Shown here one piece after another: positions 1-6,872 of a stretch of DNA of 64,000 nt. Each line of letters starts with the position of its first letter. Position 1 is the first letter of the stretch. The position numbers and the translations under genes are program-made. This stretch comes from CAWIVH01 sp963839475 (GTDB lineage Bacteria; Acidobacteriota; UBA6911), in assembly GCA_963839475.1 (NCBI GenBank), contig CAWIVH010000021.1, forward strand, positions 434,001 to 498,000, read 5' to 3'. The notes beneath the pieces were generated by a model. It searched no databases and was not told the origin of the DNA. It worked only from the letters and a program-made list of their open reading frames with translations.

Positions 1-573
1 GCGGAATCGGCTTTTGGATACCCCATGTTCTCCAAGCCCGCCAACCTGGGCTCGTCTGTGGGTGTGATCAAAATCCACGATCGGAGGGAATTTGCGGAAG
101 CCGTGAGCTTTTCTTCCCAGTTCGACAGCAAGATCCTCATTGAAAAGGGGATCGACGCCAGGGAACTGGAATGCGCCATCCTGGGAAACGAAGATCCGGA
201 AGCCTCCGCCGTCGGCGAAGTGATCCCATCCCGTGAGTTTTACGACTACGAAGCGAAATACGACGATCCTGACAGCCGCGTGGAAATTCCCGCGAAGATC
301 CCAGATAAGACGGCTGAAGAAATCAGGCGGCTGGCGATCGGCGCATTCCAATGCATCGATGGCGCGGGCCTGGCCAGGGTCGATTTCTTCCTGGAGCGCG
401 CCAGCGGAAAGATCTGGTTGAATGAGATCAACACCATGCCGGGATTCACGCCGATCAGCATGTATCCAAAACTCTGGGCTGCGCAGGGCCTCGGTTTTGA
501 GGAACTGGTTGTTCGCCTTATAGAGTTGGCAAGGGACCGGCATCAGCAAAAAAAATCGCGTCGTATTTCATGA
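1..573 (+). CDS. ddl: D-alanine--D-alanine ligase, C-terminal part (cut by window start)
   Basis: ATP-grasp ligase that joins two D-alanines for peptidoglycan precursor synthesis in the cytoplasm. The reading frame is open from base 1 (AESAFGYPMFSKPANLGSSVG...), so the gene starts upstream of the window and only about 190 C-terminal residues are present. Visible family signatures are the KPANLGSSVGV segment of the ATP-grasp domain, and GAGLARVDFFLE followed by WLNEINTMPGFTPISMYPKLW, which carries the Mg/ATP ligands (D, E, N) and the C-terminal substrate loop. It ends about 110 bp before the next gene. The product call is secure; the Ddl subtype cannot be resolved from this fragment. Confidence 0.95.
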   Translation, partial: AESAFGYPMFSKPANLGSSVGVIKIHDRREFAEAVSFSSQFDSKILIEKGIDARELECAILGNEDPEASAVGEVIPSREFYDYEAKYDDPDSRVEIPAKIPDKTAEEIRRLAIGAFQCIDGAGLARVDFFLERASGKIWLNEINTMPGFTPISMYPKLWAAQGLGFEELVVRLIELARDRHQQKKSRRIS

Positions 574-684
574 GTTTTCGGCGGATAAAAAGGAGGAAAC
601 CATCCGCTATTCGGGACCGGTCGGAGGAACCGGATCCATAAGAAATAGCAAGCCTGGCAAACTACAAATGAGGAGGGAAAAACC

Positions 685-930
685 GTGGGTGCAATAGCTG
701 GCGAAGCAGAATTACGGGACCATCTCATGACCAGAAGCGAAGAATATAGAAAGCTTGCGGAGGAACATAGGTCGTTTGAACAGCAGTTGGAGCAGTTGAC
801 CCGCCGTCACCATTTGACCGAACAGGAGCGCATAAGGGAAGTCACGTTGAAAAAAATGAAACTTGCCCTCAAAGACCAGATGTATGCGTTGCTGCAAAAA
901 TATCGCAAAGAGGTGGAAACCGGTAAATAA
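685..930 (+). CDS. DUF465 (YdcH-like) small coiled-coil protein
   Basis: An 81-residue, charged, almost fully helical protein. The spacing of LAEEHRSFEQQLEQL and then LKKMKLALKDQMYALLQKY matches the DUF465/YdcH family, whose members are small helical hairpins of unknown role. The start is GTG at 685, chosen because a near-perfect ribosome binding site AGGAGG (671-676) lies 8 bases upstream. It has no signal peptide or membrane segment. It sits alone between ddl and psd, about 100 bp from each, so operon membership is unclear. The function is unknown for the family. Confidence 0.8.
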   Translation: MGAIAGEAELRDHLMTRSEEYRKLAEEHRSFEQQLEQLTRRHHLTEQERIREVTLKKMKLALKDQMYALLQKYRKEVETGK

Positions 931-1032
931 GGGATCCGGCCCGATTGCGGCTTCGAAAAAAAAGCTGCAGGCAGCTGGATCACGGAATTCCGGGACCTGG
1001 CATTCTAACCGCCTATGAAGAGATAAAAGTCC

Positions 1033-1644
1033 ATGGTTCGTGACGCATTGAGATTCCTCGTTCCGCTCCTCATCCTGGGTTGCCTGAGTTTGATTTCCCC
1101 GATCCCATGGCTAGCCATCCCATTTATCATTTTGGCGGTTTTTGTTGCCTATTTTTTCCGCAACCCTGACAGACAAATCCCCCCCGGCGAGAACCTCGTC
1201 CTTTCACCGGCCGATGGAAAAGTGGTGAAAATCATACCCTTGCGCGGAGGCGATTTTGACGGTGGCACGGCTATAAGCATTTTCCTGAACGTATTCAATG
1301 TTCACGTGCAGCGATCGCCCATCCAGGGAGAATTGGAAAGCCTGGAGTACAAGCGCGGCAGATTCCTCGCAGCTTATGAAGATGAGGCATCACAAATCAA
1401 TGAACAGAATGTGATCACCGTCCGGGGGCCTCGGATCCGTGTGGTTTTCAAACAGATCGCTGGGCTGATTGCCCGGCGTGTGGTATGTTGGAAACAGCCT
1501 GGAGACAAACTGGGACGAGGAGAGCTGGTCGGCCTTATCCGATTCGGCTCGAGGGTGGATATGATTGTCCCCGGCCAAGTGAGAATCCTGGTGAAGGTCG
1601 GCGATAAGGTCAAAGGCGGAAGTTCGATTATCGGTGAATATTGA
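1033..1644 (+). CDS. psd: Phosphatidylserine decarboxylase, short form
   Basis: Converts phosphatidylserine to phosphatidylethanolamine at the inner membrane. At 203 aa it has the length of the short (PSD-A type) enzymes. Residues about 8-45 form membrane segments, followed by FFRNPDRQIPPGENLVLSPADGKV, the SIFLNVFNVHVQRSP core and GLIRFGSRVDMIVP. In short-form enzymes the Gly-Ser of the last motif (G172-S173 here) is the self-cleavage site that yields the pyruvoyl cofactor on the small C-terminal chain. Its stop codon overlaps the pssA start by one base (TGATG), so the two consecutive steps of the pathway are translationally coupled. Confidence 0.95.
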   Translation: MVRDALRFLVPLLILGCLSLISPIPWLAIPFIILAVFVAYFFRNPDRQIPPGENLVLSPADGKVVKIIPLRGGDFDGGTAISIFLNVFNVHVQRSPIQGELESLEYKRGRFLAAYEDEASQINEQNVITVRGPRIRVVFKQIAGLIARRVVCWKQPGDKLGRGELVGLIRFGSRVDMIVPGQVRILVKVGDKVKGGSSIIGEY

Positions 1645-2432
1645 TGAGCGAGCCGCAGGTCCAGCCAACTTTTGAATCGAAGACCAGGAGACGCCTGGGA
1701 AGAAGCGTGTTTTTGCTTCCCAGCACCTTTACTGTCGGAAATATTTTCTGCGGCTACTATGCCATCATCTCAACGATGAAGGGCAACTACGATCATGCAG
1801 CCCAAGCCATCGGCATCGCCATCATTCTCGATATGCTCGACGGCCGGATTGCCCGTATGACCAATACGGCCACGGGATTTGGCCTGCAGCTGGACTCCCT
1901 CGCAGACGTCATTTCATTCGGAATAGCGCCCTCGATCCTTGCGCTGGTCTGGGGCCTGTCGGCCGTGAACCATAACCTGGGATGGATCGCCGCCTTCACC
2001 TTCACGATATGCGGCGCGATGCGATTGGCACGGTTCAACCTCCAGGCAGGACAGTTCAAGCACTTTGTTGGACTCCCGATCCCCGCGGGTGGTGGCGTCA
2101 TCGCCGCCATCGTGCATTTTTTCGTGCAGCCGGTTAAAGATCCCGTAGGTTCAGCCGCAATGGTCTTTATCATTTTCCTGCTGGCTTTTCTCATGGTCAG
2201 CACCATTAAATACAGCAGCCTGAAGAACCTCACTCTCGGGAAAAAGTCCCACGTCACCATCCTGTACCTCGCCCTTTTTGTCGTTCTGGTTTCCACTTAC
2301 TCGCAGTGGACTCTGATGATCATCGCGGTGTCCTACGTTCTCTCAGGCTTATTGATGCGAATCTACGCCATGCTGCGGCATAAAAAGACGAGCGAAGGCT
2401 TCGCCACGGCAGACCTGATCAAGCACAATTGA
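1644..2432 (+). CDS. pssA: CDP-diacylglycerol--serine O-phosphatidyltransferase
   Basis: Makes phosphatidylserine from CDP-diacylglycerol and serine, the substrate for the upstream psd product. The CDP-alcohol phosphotransferase signature is visible as ILDMLDGRIARMTNTATGFGLQLDSLADVISFG (pattern DG-x2-AR-x8-G-x3-D-x3-D). The rest is a multi-spanning membrane protein with a charged C-terminus. The start is taken as ATG at 1644, overlapping the psd stop. A TTG three bases earlier is in frame but less likely. Length (262 aa) is typical of the Gram-positive-like PssA subfamily. Confidence 0.95.
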   Translation: MSEPQVQPTFESKTRRRLGRSVFLLPSTFTVGNIFCGYYAIISTMKGNYDHAAQAIGIAIILDMLDGRIARMTNTATGFGLQLDSLADVISFGIAPSILALVWGLSAVNHNLGWIAAFTFTICGAMRLARFNLQAGQFKHFVGLPIPAGGGVIAAIVHFFVQPVKDPVGSAAMVFIIFLLAFLMVSTIKYSSLKNLTLGKKSHVTILYLALFVVLVSTYSQWTLMIIAVSYVLSGLLMRIYAMLRHKKTSEGFATADLIKHN

Positions 2433-2435
2433 AGT

Positions 2436-3047
2436 ATGAGCGCGCGGCTGAGGAAATCGCCTGAATGGCGGCTTCTTGTTTTCCTGCTGGCTCTGGGAGC
2501 GACCTGCTGCTCCACCCTCCATGTTTCGCCCATACCTCCAGATTTTCCGCCCGCCGGCAGCGCCGGAATCCGCAGCGGCGATCTCGATATCCAGGCCCAC
2601 CGAATGGTTGATCCCGAGGAATATGCGCGTATTTTTGATGATAATCTGCTCGAGTGTGGGATTACGGCCCTTTGGATCTCAGTGGAAAATCATGGGGGTT
2701 CAACCTGCGATCTCGAAAACGTACGCTGGAGCCTAAGCATTTCCGGACACAAGCTTAAACGCCTCACTTCGCAGGAAGTCCTGACCCGGTACTACAAACA
2801 GAAACAGATTCGTGCCTACAACCTTCACTCCGATTCCGTAGCCAGGCAGAATCTGGAATCGATTTCATGGAGCGGGGTGGCACTCAAACCGGGCCAGAAA
2901 ACGTCCGGCCTGATCTTTTTCGGGACCCCTTCTCCCCCACCGTCCACGAACCATCCTGCTGTTCTTCAATTGCTCGGACTGCCGCCTTGTGGCCAGGCCG
3001 GTCGAGAAATCCAGTTGGTACTTGAACATGCCAGTCCGAGAAGTTGA
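2436..3047 (+). CDS. Unrecognised envelope protein, probably exported or lipid-anchored
   Basis: A 203-residue protein with an N-terminal basic stretch and hydrophobic segment (about residues 12-25) ending in ATCCS. This resembles a signal peptide with a poor lipobox, so lipidation is possible but not certain. The remainder looks like a beta-rich domain with FDDNLLECGITALWISVEN and later KTSGLIFFGTPSP. The same spacing of a Gly-Ile-x-x-[aliphatic]-x-[Ile]-x-Val-x-Asn strand and a late GF/LIFF-type strand appears in the unknown protein at 59823-60485, so the two may be distant paralogs. It follows pssA by 3 bp and overlaps recO, so it is in the same transcript. Function unknown. Confidence 0.7.
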   Translation: MSARLRKSPEWRLLVFLLALGATCCSTLHVSPIPPDFPPAGSAGIRSGDLDIQAHRMVDPEEYARIFDDNLLECGITALWISVENHGGSTCDLENVRWSLSISGHKLKRLTSQEVLTRYYKQKQIRAYNLHSDSVARQNLESISWSGVALKPGQKTSGLIFFGTPSPPPSTNHPAVLQLLGLPPCGQAGREIQLVLEHASPRS

Positions 3048-3789
3048 AGCGATCGTCCTTCGCCAGTATCCGCTTGCCGAATCGGACAGGATTGTGGTCC
3101 TTTTCAGCCGCGAGACTGGCAAAATCCGCGCTGTGGCCAAAGGATCCCGCAAAATCAAAAGCCGCCTGGGTGGAATCCTTGAGCCGCTCAATCATGTAAA
3201 AGTCCACTACTTCCTCAAGGAAGGAGCCGATCTTGGCCGGATTCAATCCTGCGATCTGCTGCATCCCTACCTGGGACAAATCAAGGATCTCGACCGTGTC
3301 TACGCCTTCACCTTTTTTGCCGAAATAATTCAAGAAATAGTTCAGGATAATAATCCTAACCACCTTTTATTCCGGCTTTTTATTTCATGTCTTCGCGCCG
3401 GTGAAAACGCCGGCATATCAGAAGCGCTGGTGCGTTACTTCGAGGTTTGGACACTTAAGTTGAATGGCTGGCTTCCCAACTATGACTCTTGCCCGGCATG
3501 CGGAAAATGTGTTAAAGATGTTGGGTTTTATGCCCGGCTGGAAGCTGGGCAGTGCCGTTGCCCTGAATGCAATCCGGGTGGAGGCATTCACGTTCGGGCG
3601 CCGGCAGCGCAGGCTCTCTATAACATAGGTATTCTCTCGCCTTTGGAGTTTGTCTCGCGCTCGCTGGATCGAACTGCGATTTTCGATCTCGAAAAACTCA
3701 CCCACGGCCAATTCGAGTGGCAGATGGACCGGAGGTTGAAATCTTATCCGGCCCTGAGGGAAATGTTTCTTAAGAGACAGGTGCGATGA
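3028..3789 (+). CDS. recO: DNA repair protein RecO
   Basis: Mediator of RecFOR homologous recombination that loads RecA on SSB-coated DNA. The N-terminal OB-fold is seen in VREVEAIVLRQYPLAESDRIVVLFSRETGKIRAVAKGSRK, followed by a helical domain and a Cys cluster CPACGKC...CRCPEC (about residues 150-185), the zinc-binding motif found in many RecO proteins. The start is placed at ATG 3028 because homologs begin close to this point. It overlaps the previous gene by 20 bp. An upstream in-frame GTG (2989) would add 13 residues and is less likely. The stop overlaps glyQ (ATGA). Confidence 0.93.
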   Translation: MPVREVEAIVLRQYPLAESDRIVVLFSRETGKIRAVAKGSRKIKSRLGGILEPLNHVKVHYFLKEGADLGRIQSCDLLHPYLGQIKDLDRVYAFTFFAEIIQEIVQDNNPNHLLFRLFISCLRAGENAGISEALVRYFEVWTLKLNGWLPNYDSCPACGKCVKDVGFYARLEAGQCRCPECNPGGGIHVRAPAAQALYNIGILSPLEFVSRSLDRTAIFDLEKLTHGQFEWQMDRRLKSYPALREMFLKRQVR

Positions 3790-4694
3790 AACCATCCAAT
3801 TTTCAACAAATAATTCTCTCACTGGAACAGTACTGGGACAAACAGGGTTGTCTGCTGCAGCAGCCCTATGATGTCGAGGTAGGGGCAGGAACGATGGCCC
3901 CTGAAACCTTTTTGCGGGTGCTCGGCCCGGAACCCTACAAGGTGGCATATGTCATGCCTTCCCGCCGTCCCACCGATGGACGGTATGGCGACAATCCCAA
4001 CAGGGTGCAGAAGCATCATCAGTATCAGGTTATTCTTAAACCTGCGCCGAAAAACGTGCAGGACCTGTACCTGAGAAGCCTTGAAGCTCTCGGCATCAAC
4101 CTGAAGGAACACGATCTGAGATTCGAAGAAGACAATTGGGAGTCTCCGACCTTAGGCGCGTGGGGAATCGGCTGGCAAGTCCTGCTGGACGGTCTGGAGA
4201 TAACTCAGTTCACCTATTTTCAGCAGGCTGGGGCACAGGACCTTGATCCGATCAGCGCCGAAATCACTTATGGCCTCGAGCGTATCGGCACCTTTATTGC
4301 CGAGGTCGACAGCATCTACGATTTGAAGTGGGGAGGGAACGTAAGCTATCGCGACGTGCGGCATAGGGAAGAGGTGGAATTCTCGAAATATAACTTTGAG
4401 GCTGCCAATCGTGAAATGCTGTTCAAGCTTTTCAGCCTCTATGAAGAGGAGGCCAAGCGCCTCCTGGCAACGGACCTGATACTCCCGGCGTACGATTACT
4501 GCCTGAAGTGTTCCCACACATTCAATTTGCTCGACTCCAGGGGTGCCATCAGCGTGACCGAGCGGGTAGGGATCATTGCAAGGGTCCGCCAGCTCGCATG
4601 CGAAGTCGCACGCCGGTATCTGGCCAGCCGTGAAGCCCAGGGATATCCCCTGATGATTCCAACCAGTAAGACTGCCGCATCTCAATGCAGCTAA
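3786..4694 (+). CDS. glyQ: Glycyl-tRNA synthetase alpha subunit
   Basis: Catalytic subunit of the bacterial alpha2beta2 glycyl-tRNA synthetase. At 302 aa it is the usual length, with strongly conserved segments SLEQYWDKQGCLLQQPYDVEVGAGTMAPETFLRVLGPEPY, MPSRRPTDGRYGDNPNR and LLDGLEITQFTYFQQ (class II core). The ATG overlaps the recO stop by 4 bp and glyS follows after 25 bp. Presence of the split GlyQ/GlyS enzyme rather than the single-chain type is a useful phylogenetic marker and fits most Gram-negative phyla. Confidence 0.98.
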   Translation: MKPSNFQQIILSLEQYWDKQGCLLQQPYDVEVGAGTMAPETFLRVLGPEPYKVAYVMPSRRPTDGRYGDNPNRVQKHHQYQVILKPAPKNVQDLYLRSLEALGINLKEHDLRFEEDNWESPTLGAWGIGWQVLLDGLEITQFTYFQQAGAQDLDPISAEITYGLERIGTFIAEVDSIYDLKWGGNVSYRDVRHREEVEFSKYNFEAANREMLFKLFSLYEEEAKRLLATDLILPAYDYCLKCSHTFNLLDSRGAISVTERVGIIARVRQLACEVARRYLASREAQGYPLMIPTSKTAASQCS

Positions 4695-4719
4695 CGCGAT
4701 TTGGCGGAATACGAATATT

Positions 4720-6795
4720 ATGAAAAATGCAGAACTGTTGGTGGAGTTGGGTGTTGAAGAGATACCGGCGTGGATGCTGGAGGGAATGGCGAATCAATTT
4801 GCCGACGAGCTTCTGAAGGGACTCTCCGCGGAAAGGCTTGACGCGGTCAAGACTGCGGTCTGGTTCACGCCGCGGCGCGTTATTGTAGGCCTCGGGGAAA
4901 TCCCGATCCGTCAGCAGAATTTGTATGAAACAGTCACCGGCCCGCCCCGCAGTGTAGCCTTCGATCAGGCAGGGGAGCCTACCAAAGCCGCGCTTGCATT
5001 CGCACAGAAAAACGGCATTGCGCTGGCCAAGGCAAAAATCATCAAAACTCCCAAAGGCGAATATCTGTCAGCGGTGCGCAGAATCAAAGGACGCACGGCC
5101 AAGGAAATCCTTGAAAAACTGATCCCGGAAGCCGTGGCTGCAATTCAGTTCCCCAAGGCCATGCACTGGACACCCGATAAATTCCGCTTCGCGCGCCCCT
5201 TGCGATGGATTGTCGCAATTTTCTCGGGAAGGGTGCTGCGTGTCCAGGTGGCAGACGTGGTCGCCTCCCATTTTACGGTCGGACACCGGTTCATGGGAAA
5301 GCCCAGGATCAGGGTGGATTCGCTCGAATCGATGCGAGAACGCCTGCGCGATAACGGGGTCATCGTCGATGCAGCCGAACGGGAGCTGCGGATAAGCACA
5401 GGTTTGGTTCGGGAAGCCGAAGCTTGCGGAGGAACCTTGGTATCCGACGAAGCGCTCCTCCGGACCGTGGTCAACCTGAACGAATACCCTTCGGTGATCA
5501 AGGGAAATTTCGAAGAAAGGTTTCTCGAACTGCCCAGAGAAATCCTGGTTACTGTCATGCGGGAACACCAGAAATACTTCTCGGTGCAGGGAAGTAGTGG
5601 AAACCTCCTGCCGGTTTTCCTGGCAGCGGTCAACCTCGAGGCGGCCGATTCCTCGAAAATCAGGGCCGGACACGAGAGGGTGTTGCGCGCCCGGCTTGCC
5701 GACGCCTCATTCTTCTGGGAAACCGATCGCAAAGAAACTCTGTCATCCCGGCTCGAATCTTTGCGAAGCGTCCTTTTCCAGGAAAAACTTGGTTCCTATT
5801 ACGATAAGACTCAACGGCTGCTGGTCCTGCTGCCGCACCTCGCAGAAATGGCCGGATGGAAGGATTCCCTCCCCGACTTATTGGCTGCCGGAAGCCTGGC
5901 GAAGTGCGACCTCGTGACGGAAATGGTAAAAGAATTCACGGATCTCCAAGGGGTCGTAGGCGGGCTCTACGCGAGTGCCGAAGGATATTCCGAACCGGTC
6001 TGGCGAGCGGTGTACGAACAGTATCTTCCCAAGAGCAGTGCCGATGCATCGCCGGCAACGGCGACCGGTGCATTGCTGGCACTGGCGGACCGTCTTGACA
6101 GCGTCTGCGGCTGCTTCTCAGCCGGCCTGATTCCAACCGGATCCAAGGATCCGTTCGCGGTGCGGAGGCAAGGGAATGGCATCCTCAAAATCCTGCTCGA
6201 CCACAATATCGATGCTTCCCTTGAAAAAATGGTGGCGTGGTCGCTGTCCTCCTTCAGCACGACCGAACAGGGAACGGCGGCCGAATTGCTGAAATTTTTT
6301 GAGGGCCGCCTGCGCTTCCTCTTTGAAGAAGCCGCCTATCCCTATGACTGTGTCAATGCTGCGCTGGCGGCAGGATTCGATTCGCCGGTGGATGCGCGGG
6401 AGCGGGTTCGCGCGCTACAGGAGCTCCACACGGAGCCTGATTTCCTTTCGGTAGCTTCAAACTTCAAGAGGATCGTGAACATCCTGGAGAAGGCGGGGAA
6501 CATCGACGCCTCACCCGATCCCCTGCTTATGAATGAACCGGCGGAAAAGGAGCTTTGGGAATGTTATGGCCGCGTGGAACCTGCGGTGACGAAATCCTGC
6601 CGGGCACGTGATTACCGCTCGGCGCTTTCGCTGCTGGCCTCGATGCGCCAGGCCGTCGACGCATTCTTCGACCAGGTGCTGGTTATGGCTGAGGATCCAC
6701 AGGTTCGCCAGAACCGGCTCGCGCTTTTAAAGAAGCTGTCGGGGATGTTCCTCGCGATTGCGGACATTTCCCAGATCGTGCTGGAACGAGCTTGA
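4720..6795 (+). CDS. glyS: Glycyl-tRNA synthetase beta subunit
   Basis: The tRNA-recognising subunit that pairs with GlyQ. At 691 aa it is the full family length, beginning LLVELGVEEIPAWMLEGMANQF and carrying the conserved WFTPRRVIV, LNEYPSVIKGNFEERFLELP, MREHQKYF and PTGSKDPFAVRRQGNGILKILL blocks, with an anticodon-binding-like helical C-terminus. It is the last gene of the ddl-side plus-strand run and is followed directly by a strong palindromic terminator shared with ppdK. Confidence 0.98.
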   Translation: MKNAELLVELGVEEIPAWMLEGMANQFADELLKGLSAERLDAVKTAVWFTPRRVIVGLGEIPIRQQNLYETVTGPPRSVAFDQAGEPTKAALAFAQKNGIALAKAKIIKTPKGEYLSAVRRIKGRTAKEILEKLIPEAVAAIQFPKAMHWTPDKFRFARPLRWIVAIFSGRVLRVQVADVVASHFTVGHRFMGKPRIRVDSLESMRERLRDNGVIVDAAERELRISTGLVREAEACGGTLVSDEALLRTVVNLNEYPSVIKGNFEERFLELPREILVTVMREHQKYFSVQGSSGNLLPVFLAAVNLEAADSSKIRAGHERVLRARLADASFFWETDRKETLSSRLESLRSVLFQEKLGSYYDKTQRLLVLLPHLAEMAGWKDSLPDLLAAGSLAKCDLVTEMVKEFTDLQGVVGGLYASAEGYSEPVWRAVYEQYLPKSSADASPATATGALLALADRLDSVCGCFSAGLIPTGSKDPFAVRRQGNGILKILLDHNIDASLEKMVAWSLSSFSTTEQGTAAELLKFFEGRLRFLFEEAAYPYDCVNAALAAGFDSPVDARERVRALQELHTEPDFLSVASNFKRIVNILEKAGNIDASPDPLLMNEPAEKELWECYGRVEPAVTKSCRARDYRSALSLLASMRQAVDAFFDQVLVMAEDPQVRQNRLALLKKLSGMFLAIADISQIVLERA

Positions 6796-6820
6796 CCCGA
6801 AAAAATCGAACCTAAAAGAA

Positions 6821-6857
6821 AAGGGCCCTGCCGCGTTTCCATCGCGGCAGGGCCCTT
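6821..6857. terminator. Bidirectional intrinsic terminator between glyS and ppdK
   Basis: A perfect 15-bp inverted repeat (arms 6821-6835 and 6843-6857, starting AAGGGCCCTGCCGCG) with a 7-base loop. It lies between the two convergent genes. The arm ends supply short A and T tracts on both strands, so it can stop transcription from either side. Confidence 0.9.
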
Positions 6858-6872
6858 TGAGTCTATCCCGTA

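Noticed and set aside
3028..3789. T-box or other amino-acid riboswitch controlling glyQS
   Set aside because: glyQ overlaps recO by 4 bp, so there is no leader space for such an element.
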